Positions 44,761 through 54,857 of a stretch of 64,000 nucleotides of DNA are shown here, one piece after another. Position 1 is the first letter of the stretch, and each line of letters opens with the position of its first letter. The DNA comes from Capsaspora owczarzaki ATCC 30864 (taxonomy: Eukaryota; Opisthokonta; Filasterea): contig NW_011887292.1 in NCBI RefSeq assembly GCF_000151315.2, forward strand, positions 1,713,181 through 1,777,180, read 5' to 3'. Under the pieces are notes generated by a model that was not told where the DNA came from, did no database searches, and saw only the letters and a list, made by a program, of their open reading frames with translations. A program made the position numbers and the translations under genes.

Positions 44761-47700
44761 TTGACACAGCAGGTGCAAGTCGCGTGCGCGGGTTCTTCTG
44801 ATACCGCGATGCAGGTGCAAGCTCTTATTGACACTGGATCGGTCGCCACATTTGTGAGCCGTGCTGTAGCAAATACACTTCGTGCCCCCTCATTTCCAGT
44901 TCCAATGATCAAGTTGAGGACAGTGACGAAAGAGGAGATGAAGGTGCGCGAGGGCGTGGCGCTGCGAGTTACTTTGGCGGGCCGGCAGTTGTGGGTCCAA
45001 GCGATGATCCTGGATGGGCCGGTGGTGCCGCTCCTGTTGGGCATGGATGTGCTGGCGGCGGCAAATCCTGTCATCGATCTGGCGACTCGGACGGTGCGGT
45101 TCGAGAGCATGAAGCCGGTTCGTGTCAGAGGCAAGGGCAGTCTGGGCTCGGGCGTCATTGGCGTGGTGCAGCAGGACGAGGCTGCGCCCGCGGTGGTGGC
45201 GAAAGCGGCGGACGTGCAGAACGAGGCTAAGCCGGCGACACAGGCCAAGCCGGCGCAGGGCGAGGCTCAGCCAGCGGTGGCGACAGAGGCCGAGGTGCAG
45301 AACGAGGCTAAGCCGGCGACACAGGCCAAGCCGGCGGCAGCAGCGGAAGAGGCGAAGCCGGTGGTGACAGAGGCCGAGCCGGCGACGGCGACAGAGGCCA
45401 AGCCGGCGGCAGCAGCGGAAGAGGCGAAGCCGGTGGTGACAGGGACCAAGCCAGCGCCGGTGGCGATCCAGCGGGAAGCGTCGGAGGCGAGGTTGCCGTC
45501 GTCAGTGGTGGCGTTCCGGCGACGTCGGAAGCGACAGAAGCGGCGTATGTTTGTGCGCTTGGTCGCGGCGGCCGATGCGCTGGAGGTGGTTCTGCCCGAG
45601 GCGTACGCAGAGTTCGCTGATCGTTTTGAGCCGAGCGGACCCAAGAAGTTGCCCGTGAGCCGACCTGGTTTTGATGCGGTGATCCGTATTGACCCGTCCA
45701 AGCAGCTCAGGTGTGACCCGAACCGCAAGTTTGGCCGTAGCAAGGAGGAAGCCCTGAGGAAGTACGTGGAGGACGGCCTGAAGACTGGCATGATTGTGGA
45801 GTCCGAGTCCGCGTTCTGCTCCCAGCCCATGTTCGTCAAGAAGGGTGATGGCTGGCGCGTCTGTATGGACTCCCGGCGTCTGAATGAGGCGACGATCAGG
45901 GATCGGTACCCGTCGCCTGATGCCTTGGCGCTGATTGACAAGCTGAAGGGCGCGAAAATTTTCAGCAAGTTTGATCTCACGAGCGCGTTCTGGCAAGTGA
46001 GATTGAGCGCCGACAGTGAGAAATACACGGCGTTCCCGTGCGACGGCAAGCTGTACCAACACAGGGTCATGTGTTTCGGGTTGGTCAACGCGCCGGCGAT
46101 GTTCCAGCGTCTGATTAATGAGGTCATGGGCCCGCTCTCCGCTTTCGCTGGAGGGTACTTTGACGACATTATTGTGTTCTCCAAGACGCCGGAGGAGCAC
46201 GAGCTCCACGTGAAGCAGATGCTGGCTCGGCTGAGGGAGTTTGACCTGTACGTCTCCTTGAAGAAGTGCGTGTTTGGCACGTCGAGTGTCGACTTCTTGG
46301 GGCGGCGGGTCAGCGAAGCCGGAGTGGCGGTGGATCCTCGCAAGGTGCAGGCGGTCCTCAACTGGAAGCCGCCGACGGACGCGACTGGTGTGCGTGAGGT
46401 CAACGGCCTCGCGTCCTTCATGAGGCGTCATGTGCCGAACTATGCCGAGCTGGCGCGCCCGATGACGATGCTGACGCGGAAGAATGTCCCATTCGTCTGG
46501 TCGGCAGAGTGCGAGAAGTCGTTCCGCGCGATCCAGCAGGCGCTCGTCCAGGCGCCGGTGCTGGCGTACCCCGACACGTCGCGGCCGTTTGAGATTTTCT
46601 CGGATGCGTCAGATCTCGCGTTGGGTGGTGTGCTGATGCAGAGGTCGGAGTCCGGCGACGGTCTGCACCCGGTCGCCTACTACTCGCGCGTGTTCACGAA
46701 GCCAGAGATCAACTACTCGGTCTACGACAAGGAGCTGCTGGCTATCCTGGAGTGTCTCCGCGAGTGGCGACATTACGTTTGCGGTTCTGGCAAGATCACC
46801 GTTTGGTCGGACCACAGGAATTTGCAGTGGTTTACGGAGACGCGGGAGCTGACGGCGCGCGAGGCTCGGTGGTGCGAGATGCTGGGCGAGTTCGATCTGC
46901 TCATCAAGCATCTGGAGGGCTCCAAGAACGGTGCGGCGGATGCGATGTCCCGTTCGGCGTCGGGAGCCGGGCCGAAAGAGAAGCTTAAGGGCCGGGTGTT
47001 GGACCCCGAGTTGTTGGTGGCCCCAGTCGCTGGCGAGGCCGATGACGAGCAGAGCGAAGATTTCGTGTTCTCGCCCGGGGCGACTCTGCCGAGCGCGCCT
47101 ACGGTCATGACGCCTACTGCCATTCGCGAGGCTTTGCAGAAGGCGGTGGCCGAGGGGGAAGAAGAAGGAGTAGAGCTTCTATCCTCCAAACGATACCAAC
47201 TTCACGACGGTCTCATCAAGCGCGAGGACCGAGTGTTCGTTCCAGAACATTTACGTCCACAGATCCTGCGATACCGCCATGACGCAGCGACAGCAGGTCA
47301 CTGCGGGAACCGAAAGACGCTCGAGTTAGTTCAACGCGACTTTGTCTGGCCTGGAATGAGAAAGTACGTGGAGCAGTACGTGCACACTTGCCCAGTTTGC
47401 CAGATGGTGAAGCATGCGAGGCACGCACCATACGGTCTCTTGACTCCGATTGAGGCCGCAGACAAGCCTTTCGGCGACTGGTCCATCGACTTTGTGACCG
47501 GATTACCAGATTCTCAAGGGTTTAACGCAGTCATGGTCTGCATCGATCGACTGACTCGAGTTGCACATTTCATTCCGACGACAAAGTCTGTCACGGCGGA
47601 GGAATCGGCTCAGTTGTTCCTGGAGAATGTCGTGAAGCTGCACGGCGTTCCGGTTCGTGTCTTGTCTGATCACGGACCTCAGTTCATTGCAAAGTTCTGG

Positions 47701-48603
47701 AAGAAGCTATGGAAGGCGATGGACATCGACCTCTCCTACTCTAGCGCGTATCATCCACAAGGAAACGGTCTTGTGGAACGGGTGAATCAAGCGCTGGAGT
47801 CATACCTGCGAGCGTACGTCAGTGAAGCCGAGGACTGGTCAAGACTCCTCTGGTTGTGCGAGTTCACGTACAACAACACGGTGCACGCGGCGATCCAGTG
47901 CAGTCCGTTCATGGCCATGTACGGTTTCCAGCCGGAAATGGATGAGATTAACTTCAAGTCGCCGAAGGCACCTCAAACGGCAGCTGATCGCGTGGAGGAA
48001 CTCAAGGCACTGCGTTTCTCGTTGAGAGCGAATATTCACCGAGCAAACATGTCCGCAGCCAAGTTCTATGATCGACACCACAAGGCAGCACCTCCGATCA
48101 CGGTGGGCAGCCTAGTCACAGTTCTGCGTCGCAGTCAGACGGCCGAACAACCGTATGCCAAGTTGGCGTACGTACGCGATGGTCCCTTCAAGGTCGTGAA
48201 GCAGATCAATGAGCGTGCCTTTGAGCTGGATCTAGGTGAAGCATCCAGCAAGTCCCGCACCTTCCATGTATCTGTCTTGGAATTGTTTGTCGCTGATGAC
48301 GTTGAAGGTCGGATTCGGCGGGTCCTGCCTCCTGTCAAGGACTGGGACGGAACAGTTCGACATCGAGTCGAGGCGGTGATTGATTCGACTCGTCACAGCG
48401 AGATTATGTACTATCGCATCCGAAGGGTAGGCACCACTGCTCGTGAAGATACTTGGGAGCCGGCCAAAGATGTGTGGGCTCGCTTCCCCAGGGCCGTTCG
48501 TTTATTCCATCTAGCCGAACCTTCTCTGCCACAGCCTACGCGAGAGGAGTTTCACGAATGGATCGCCGTCGGTCCAGGCGAATCATGTTCAACCCACGGC
48601 TAG
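44761..48603 (+). CDS. chromovirus pol (protease, RT, RNase H, integrase, chromodomain-like)
   Basis: About 1280 residues. Protease active site LIDTGSVATFV near the start; an Ala/Lys/Pro/Glu repeat linker at about 45180-45470; reverse transcriptase with the YFDDIIV catalytic box; RNase H with FSDASDLALGG; integrase with a His2Cys2 zinc site (H-x3-H then CPVCQ) and the D,D,E core (SIDFVTGL, LSDHGPQF, then the Glu in NGLVERVNQ); and a C-terminal chromodomain-like segment (YYRIRRVGT, TWEPAKDVW). Any N-terminal start codon is uncertain because such polyproteins are often made by frameshift or reinitiation. Confidence 0.93.
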   Translation: MTQQVQVACAGSSDTAMQVQALIDTGSVATFVSRAVANTLRAPSFPVPMIKLRTVTKEEMKVREGVALRVTLAGRQLWVQAMILDGPVVPLLLGMDVLAAANPVIDLATRTVRFESMKPVRVRGKGSLGSGVIGVVQQDEAAPAVVAKAADVQNEAKPATQAKPAQGEAQPAVATEAEVQNEAKPATQAKPAAAAEEAKPVVTEAEPATATEAKPAAAAEEAKPVVTGTKPAPVAIQREASEARLPSSVVAFRRRRKRQKRRMFVRLVAAADALEVVLPEAYAEFADRFEPSGPKKLPVSRPGFDAVIRIDPSKQLRCDPNRKFGRSKEEALRKYVEDGLKTGMIVESESAFCSQPMFVKKGDGWRVCMDSRRLNEATIRDRYPSPDALALIDKLKGAKIFSKFDLTSAFWQVRLSADSEKYTAFPCDGKLYQHRVMCFGLVNAPAMFQRLINEVMGPLSAFAGGYFDDIIVFSKTPEEHELHVKQMLARLREFDLYVSLKKCVFGTSSVDFLGRRVSEAGVAVDPRKVQAVLNWKPPTDATGVREVNGLASFMRRHVPNYAELARPMTMLTRKNVPFVWSAECEKSFRAIQQALVQAPVLAYPDTSRPFEIFSDASDLALGGVLMQRSESGDGLHPVAYYSRVFTKPEINYSVYDKELLAILECLREWRHYVCGSGKITVWSDHRNLQWFTETRELTAREARWCEMLGEFDLLIKHLEGSKNGAADAMSRSASGAGPKEKLKGRVLDPELLVAPVAGEADDEQSEDFVFSPGATLPSAPTVMTPTAIREALQKAVAEGEEEGVELLSSKRYQLHDGLIKREDRVFVPEHLRPQILRYRHDAATAGHCGNRKTLELVQRDFVWPGMRKYVEQYVHTCPVCQMVKHARHAPYGLLTPIEAADKPFGDWSIDFVTGLPDSQGFNAVMVCIDRLTRVAHFIPTTKSVTAEESAQLFLENVVKLHGVPVRVLSDHGPQFIAKFWKKLWKAMDIDLSYSSAYHPQGNGLVERVNQALESYLRAYVSEAEDWSRLLWLCEFTYNNTVHAAIQCSPFMAMYGFQPEMDEINFKSPKAPQTAADRVEELKALRFSLRANIHRANMSAAKFYDRHHKAAPPITVGSLVTVLRRSQTAEQPYAKLAYVRDGPFKVVKQINERAFELDLGEASSKSRTFHVSVLELFVADDVEGRIRRVLPPVKDWDGTVRHRVEAVIDSTRHSEIMYYRIRRVGTTAREDTWEPAKDVWARFPRAVRLFHLAEPSLPQPTREEFHEWIAVGPGESCSTHG

Positions 48604-48673
48604 TCGCACGCCCGCTACCCCAGCTGGCCAAGCTCCACCTCAAGCTAGTGCGACACCCGTTGCTACGCGTTCG

Positions 48674-49023
48674 TGGCAGCATCCGCTTTCACGCTAGATG
48701 GTTGTAAATATAATTGATGCTTTGTAACACGATGGAAGAACAGCATACGGCTCCGGGGTCAAGTCGGCATCGGCGTTGCCGACGTCGCGTCCTGGGTCCA
48801 CACCGGTGGGCCCGTCACACTCTTCTCCGCGGGGAGCCTTTCGAGTGGGTGTCAGGACCCGCAGGCTCTGCGGTCCCGACTGGGTCGTTCTTTGCTAAGA
48901 AGACTCGGCGTTGATGTCTTTGTATTGTTTGTATGCATGCATTTGGAATTGCAGTTCAGTCTGCAAAGTGAAATAAAACACTTTACAACAACATTGCCTG
49001 GCTAACCCTAACAAGGTCTTACA
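48674..49023 (+). repeat. 3' LTR of the chromovirus
   Basis: 350 bases. Shares 85 left and 187 right bases with the 5' LTR, but its central 78 bases (48759-48836) are unrelated to the 5' copy. It begins 70 bases after the pol stop. Confidence 0.92.
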
Positions 49024-49476
49024 GTGGGTGTAAGAAAACTACAGTTTCTATATAGTGGTAGCGTGAATGACCAGGAAATCGAATTTTTGCATTTCAAAGG
49101 ATCCAGATGGCAGCTGCACAACGATTGGTCTAAAGACGGCATTTGCAATTGAGTTTGTAACACACTAGTCTGATCAGGCAAATCACACCATCATAGAACG
49201 ATAAAAAACACTTCAGCACATTGTTTTCAACAACAAAGAGGCGGCCAGAGTGCTCACGAGGCTGGCTGGTTTCAGTGACAACAACGGTACATTGTTGCGC
49301 AGGCGAATGCAGAATCAATGACCCCCCACACTTGCTCGCGTTTTCTTGCCATAGGCTCGCGATCGACCTGTGCATCATGTCTTGACCTGTATCTACAAGC
49401 CCCATTCATCCAACAAATCATCGAACTGGACAGAATCATCTTGATCTTTCATTCTTCCTTTTTTCCATACTTGAGA
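49024..49476. other. intergenic, between the chromovirus and the aspartic protease
   Basis: 453 bases with no gene seen. Together with 43069-43187 this is the original upstream DNA of the GH5 and protease genes, split by the retroelement. Confidence 0.5.
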
Positions 49477-51123
49477 ATGAGAACGGCCGCCGTCCTCGTC
49501 GTCATTGCCCTCGCCGCGATCGCGCTGGCCGAGCACGCGCATGCAGAGCGCATGTATCTCCGCAAGCACCGCCCTGCCAGCTCGTTCACCAGCCTGCAGC
49601 GCCGCCAGCTCGGCCTGGACGCACCGCGCTCGCTCGCCGCGTCCAAGCACGCCTCGCTCCTCGGTGCCGACGTCGGCGCCCAGCCCCTCGTCAACTACGA
49701 CGATGAGGTCTGGGTTGGCGACATCTACCTCGGTACATCCATTGCCCTTGGCTTTTGCAGGGGGAGGGGGTTGGCCATTGCACTTTGGGATGTGGTGGTA
49801 GAATCGGAAATTTGGCTGATTTGGGAATCAACGCTTTTTGTGTTTTCTGGTTCACACAGGCACTCCGACTCAGGGTCCGTTCTCCGTCGTCTTGTGAGTC
49901 GCTGCTGCTGCGCGTTCAGTGTCAAAGCAATCCTTGTTGTATCAACTCGAGCCAGGACGCGACGAAATCAAGCAAAAAAAAAAAAAAAGAAAAAAGAAAG
50001 AAAAAAAAAAAAAGAAAAAAATCATCTGATACAGAATCAATCGATTGACTTTTTGAAGCCAATTTCTGACTTTTTGAAGCCAATTTCTGCCTTTTTGAAG
50101 CCAATTTCTGACTTTTTGAAACCAATTTCCAATTTCTGAACGAAACAGCAAACTCACCACCCCCCCTTTTGTTTTGAAACTCTGATTCCATGCTGCTCAA
50201 CCCGCCACCGCCCTTTTTTTTTGTTTCTTATGAAACAGCGACACTGGCTCTTCCGATCTGTTTGTGCCGTCCGTGAACTGCGGCGGGGAGGCGTGCGCCA
50301 ACAAGACCCGCTTCTCGGCCGTCAAGTCGAGCTCGTACATTCCCAACGGCAAGCCCTTCTACGTCGTCTACGGCACTGGCTATGTTGCCGGCACGGAGGG
50401 CAACGACACTGTTTCCGTCGGTGGCCTGCAGGTGCCCGATGTCGCGTTTGGCGAGGCGGATGTTCTGGCAAAGTTTTTTGAGAACGAGCCGCTCGATGGC
50501 ATTCTTGGTCTGGCCTTCCAAGACATTTCCACCGTCCACAACCCCACAGTTGCCGACCGCATGGCGCAGACCGGCGTCATCTCGTCGAACATGTTCTCCT
50601 TCTACCTGTCCAGCACCGACGGCGACAAGACCTCGTTTGTCGATTTCGGCCACATTGACTCCAACTATTACACTGGCAAGATCACCTACGTCAACGTGTT
50701 CATTTCGTCCTACTGGCTCATTGGCATGCAGAGCATCTCGATCAACGGCACCAAGGTCCACGACTGCGCCCTCGACTACTGCCTCGGTGTGATCGACACT
50801 GGCACGAGCATCATTGCCCTGCCCTACGGCAACAAGGCCGTCGTTGACGCCATCCCGCCGGTCTTTGCCAACTGCACCAACATTGCCACTTTGCCCACGC
50901 TGACCTTCACCCTCGGCGGCCATCCGTTTGATCTCTCGCCCGAGTACTATGTCATCCGTGACACTTCCACCGGCACCCCGCAGTGCGTCCTTGGCATTGA
51001 GGTTCTTGTTGAAACGACTCCGTGAGTATTTGGAATCATTCATGCTGGATTGGTTGACAACGGCGCAAGGCAGGGCCGATTGCGGCGGGGGATGACTTTG
51101 ACTAACTGGACAATGTTGTGCCT

Positions 51124-51183
<60 letters not shown>

Positions 51184-51408
51184 GGCGTTTTTCATCCTTT
51201 CTGTCAGGTTTTACATTCTTGGCGGTACGCAATCACACGCTATGACAGCGCGCGAGCATGGCTAGTTTGGTTTGATTTTGTGTCTCATTCTTTTCTTCAT
51301 TTCCTCCCCCCCTCCAAGACAGATCCCTTCCTCCGCGCCTACTTCTCAGTGTACGACAAGTCTACCACTCCTCCTCGTGTCGGTCTGGCTCCTTCTCGCC
51401 ACCCTTAA
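49477..51408 (+). CDS. secreted or lysosomal pepsin-family (A1) aspartic protease, cathepsin D-like
   Basis: Five exons: 49477-49732, 49860-49893, 50239-51021, 51208-51224, 51323-51408; phase kept throughout, 391 residues. Signal peptide MRTAAVLVVIALAAIALAEHA is followed by a basic propeptide (MYLRKHRPASSFTSLQRRQ) as in A1 zymogens. Both catalytic triads are intact: FDTGSSDLFVPS (split by intron 2) and VIDTGTSIIALP. The flap Tyr region reads YVVYGTGYVAG, and the end has FYILGDPFLRAYFSVYD, encoded across a 17-base microexon. Extra Cys pairs and several Asn-x-Ser/Thr sites fit a secretory-pathway enzyme. Intron 2 contains a 21-base tandem repeat and intron 3 a 58-base T run. Confidence 0.94.
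50046..50130. repeat. 21-base tandem repeat in a protease intron
   Basis: Four copies of a unit like GACTTTTTGAAGCCAATTTCT with single-base variants, lying in intron 2 (49894-50238) of the aspartic protease. No spacers separate the units. Confidence 0.88.
51125..51182. repeat. poly-T run, 58 bases
   Basis: The longest homopolymer in the window, in intron 3 of the aspartic protease just upstream of the microexon acceptor (CTGTCAG ending at 51207). Its exact length in the genome is doubtful because such runs are hard to sequence. Confidence 0.9.
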
Positions 51409-52019
51409 ACCGAAAGGCGCACGTCGCTGTCCTAGCGCCGCCCGGTCGATGCCGCATTGATTTTGACACAGGTTGGGTTGTTTTGGCGACTTGGTTGTCG
51501 TCGATGTCGCAAGATGTGCATGGAAATAAAAGCCCGGAACAACACGCCTCCACTGATGCACCACAATAGTGTGTGTTGATTGCGCTTGTTTTGAATGCCA
51601 CTTGGCCAGCTGTGTTTGTACCAAAAACCTGAACCGCAGAGGACACGGCTACAAAATCAATCATGCGAACAAGATGGTGAACGAGCTCGTCGAGATTGAT
51701 GGACAAAGTTTCGACCTGGAGTCGACTGTCGAGGGTATCGGGCGAGGTTCACCCGTCCACGAATCCCTCAGTGCCTATGGTTGAATCTCTGATGTATTCA
51801 TATCATTGTAATGAACCTGTCCAGAAGGAGTCGGAAGGAAAGTCGATCAGGGGGGTCAGAGTGAGAATTTTACTGCTCCTTTGCCTCTCCCAGGCCTCTC
51901 CCCGTCGCCTCTCTGACCACAACGCACGACCATAGATTGATACATGTTTTTGTACGACATGTACCGACAAAGTTAGGCCCAAATCAGTGTTTGTTTGTTG
52001 ATTTCCTGCCACCTGTGAT
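51409..52019. other. intergenic, between the aspartic protease and the ankyrin-like gene
   Basis: 611 bases. An AATAAA signal lies near 51525 and probably ends the protease transcript. No gene or RNA is recognised. Confidence 0.5.
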
Positions 52020-54784
52020 ATGGTGGAGGATCGTCGCCAATCGCTCTGGCGGCCGTACCCCGTCGCACGGCTGCCGCAGCTCACGGCACACATTGTCGAG
52101 GACCACCCCACGCCCGGATGCGCGACCGTCACGCTCACGTCGTCGGACGAGGCCGCCGTGCCGTCAAGCTCGTTTGTCGCTGACTTTGCGACGCTGGCCA
52201 AGTGCGACCGCGGCCGCAAGTGCCTCGCTTCCATCCAAACAATGCTGCTCGAGAACCAGCCAGCGCACTTGCAGCTGCTCTTCCGCGTCATGGCAGACAG
52301 CCCGCACAAGACCAGCTACGCCGCCTGGGTCGCGACGGGCGAGGCCATCCTTGCAGACATGGATGCTGCATCTGCCGCATCTGCCTCCTCCTCGACCACA
52401 ACCACGGCTCAAGAGACACAGGCTCAAGGAACGCAGGCTCAAGGGACACAGCCGCTCCCTCAACTCGACACCCCATCGCCGGCAGTTGTGGCCGCGAGCC
52501 TCGCCACTCCGACGACCGAGCTGCTCGCAGCATCGCCCACATCGTGGTATCCACACAGCCGCACGCTCATTCGTGTCAAGAGACCCGGAGAGTTTCTCCT
52601 GAGCAAGAATCATGGTAATTGGGACGACGGCATCGAACGCTCGTACGCTGACCTGGCATTGATGGCCTTGCGCGTGCTCGCCTACTACTGGCACGCCGGC
52701 CGTTTACCATTCGATCGCTACCTCATCCAGACTGCGGATGTTCCTACTCAAATGATGCTCTTGGGGCGCGATGTCGCTCCGAAACAGATGCTCGCTGAGA
52801 TTGTCGAAGGCCTCAACCAGCTCGGTCTGCCCTTGGACGAAGGCATGATCGACGGCACAAACGAAGCGCATGATGCGTACGCTCTGCCGCATTTGCGCCT
52901 CTACCCGCGATTCGACTGGGACGAGTGGCAGACATACCAGCTGACCTGCCCCCTCCTCGTCCGGCACCTCTTCCTGGCTGTCTGGCACGGTGACATCCCC
53001 AGCCTGAGACAGAAGCTCGGCGAGCTATCGGCACTTGTTGACAGCGGCGCTCCGCTGCTGCGCCAGGCGCTGCCGAACCTCCCCTTCAGTCAAAGAGCGA
53101 CATCCCGGCTGCGGAAGTGTTGAGCATTATCGTCCAGCGAGTGTGTTTTGATGACACGCCACTCGATGAGCGCTCAAGGAGGTGGTGGTATTATCTGCCC
53201 AGGAGCAAGACTGACGCTGACCGCACGCTCGCCTCTGTGCTGACCGGCGAGCTACTCACGAGTTGCATTTCGCGCTGCCAAACCAACGCTGTCACGCTCC
53301 TGCATCTCGCGGTGCTGCGGCGCCATGCTGATGTGATCCGCATCCTGGTGACGGAGTGCGGCATGCCCGTCGAGCTCGGCCTTTGGGCCGCAGTGCGGTA
53401 TGGCCTCGTCGACATGGCCCGGCTGATGGTGGAACTTGGGGCGACACCGACCCGTTTTCTTCTTGATGGGGTCGTTCGCAACCTCGACTGCGACATGCTC
53501 CGGTTCCTTGTCGCGGCTGGCGGCGTCGTCACGGCCCGGGAGCTCACCGTGTACACCCTTGAGCACGACATCCCACGCGCTGACTTCCTTCAGGCGTTGC
53601 TTGAGCTCGGCGCGCCCATCGACGCTCAGGTGCCGGCTCGGTACTATAATCCGACTTCTGGACAAAGTACAAGACCACATCTCGTCGATCTGCTGCCTCG
53701 CCTGGCAGCCAAGAGTACGCGCATCGTCCCGCTGCTTCTGTCATACGGGGCGCGGAGAGGAGCACGAGCTGCACTGCAACACGCTCTCCTCGCACGCGAT
53801 CTGGAGGTCTTCCGACTGCTGCTGCAATCCATCCCCATATCCGAGCTTGATATGCATCTGTGGGCCGAGTTAACTCCCCAGTGGCTGCCCGTGACGCCAT
53901 CCAGGCCAATCTCGCCAGCTGAGTTTACCCGTTTCATACTCGCGGTCGTCGAGTACGGGCTGCCATTGCCCAACGCCCTTCCCGCTGCCGACGGAACGGA
54001 GTTTGACTTGTTCGCCAACCGCAAATCGTACGACCTTGCTGGACTCTCGGACACCGAGAAGAGCATTTACCGAGGTGCGCAGTTCGCTGCGTCTTCCGTT
54101 GCCTTCAGCGAGGACACTGCGGCCATTCGCATGCTCATTGACCACGGCAACGGCGCACCCTGGCTTTTGTTGCTTTGTGCGTCTGTTCGGCCTGAGTGCC
54201 CCGACCAGTTGCTCTGCCAAAACGTTGAGCTGCTTATTTACGCCCTGTCGCGACTGGAGCACGATGCGGCTGCGCTTGTGAGCGAGTTGTGTTTGCTCGA
54301 AACAGCTTGCGAGTTACGTTCGGCCAGTTGTGTTCGACTTTTGCGGGTACTTGGCATTCCAGCCAACAATAGCCGAGCAGAATTACTTGCCCGGTTTCGC
54401 GCTGCGGTCGCGGGCCAGCGCCGTCGTGACAAGAAGCGCGGCGTGCCCGAACGTCCAGTGACGGAAATGCTGATGGAGCCTTGGGCGCAAGTCTGGATTG
54501 CCATGCGTGAGTGCTGATGAGTGAGCATGCCGCTGGTTGACATGGCTTTGGGCGGTTGTGCTGTTTGCTTGCTGACAACGAGGGCTGCTTTGCTATTTTT
54601 GTTTTTTTTGGCAGTCACTCCCCCAAAGATGTCGCTGTTGAATAGTGCTCGCCGGGCGCTCTTCCGCGCGCCGCAGCCGTTGCGCCGGTTTCTGCATGAT
54701 GACGCCCAGCATACGTTCGGCGATTTGTACGAGCCGATTCCGCCGTCGTCGGAACTACTCACGGAGGCACGCGTGGATGTATGA
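52020..54784 (+). CDS. unrecognised ankyrin-like repeat protein
   Basis: Function unknown. The first part (52020 to about 53060) encodes a Thr/Ala/Gln-rich linker and an alpha-helical region (SYADLALMALRVLAYYWHAG, LTCPLLVRHLFLAVWHGDI). The second (about 53100-54506) has degenerate ankyrin-type repeats: TLLHLAVLRRHADVIRILV, GLWAAVRYGLVDMARLMVE, DMLRFLVAAGGVV, DFLQALLELGAPID, VPLLLSYGARRG, ALLARDLEVFRLLLQ. A last exon 54615-54784, joined at ATGC|GTGAGT to GGCAG|TCACTCC, adds about 56 residues ending at a TGA. The two main frames are offset by one base between about 53060 and 53105, with no room for an intron, so one base is probably missing in this assembly or the gene is damaged. Some segments resemble the ankyrin-like families expanded in amoebae and giant viruses, but I cannot assign one. 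Confidence 0.65.
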
Positions 54785-54857
54785 GGTGCGCCTTTTGGTG
54801 CTCTCTGGAGCTGTGAATGTGAAGATTGGCTCTTTTGTTTGGTTCAAAAAGGTAAAC

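Larger units (their letters stand above)
43188..49023 (+). mobile_element. Ty3/gypsy LTR retrotransposon, chromovirus
   Basis: A 5.8 kb element with LTRs of 352 and 350 bases, separate gag and pol coding regions and the order protease, reverse transcriptase, RNase H, integrase, chromodomain-like tail, which defines the chromovirus branch of Ty3/gypsy. Both coding regions are open and it looks whole. LTRs begin TGG and end ACA. The parts the LTRs share look identical by eye, which means a recent insertion; a central block differs between them (see findings). I see no clear target-site duplication. Only about 28 bases separate the 5' LTR from the gag ATG, too little for a usual tRNA-primer leader, so a self-priming mechanism as in some relatives is possible. 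It sits in the upstream DNA between the GH5 and aspartic protease genes. Confidence 0.95.

Noticed and set aside
43188-49023. The element as an endogenous retrovirus or Polinton
   Set aside because: There is no envelope frame, no protein-primed polymerase or capsid-jelly-roll gene, and the domain order with a chromodomain-like tail is that of a Ty3/gypsy chromovirus.
50046-50130. Short tandem repeats that could suggest a CRISPR-like array
   Set aside because: The units are directly adjacent with no unique spacers, lie in an intron of a eukaryotic gene and have no cas-like neighbours.
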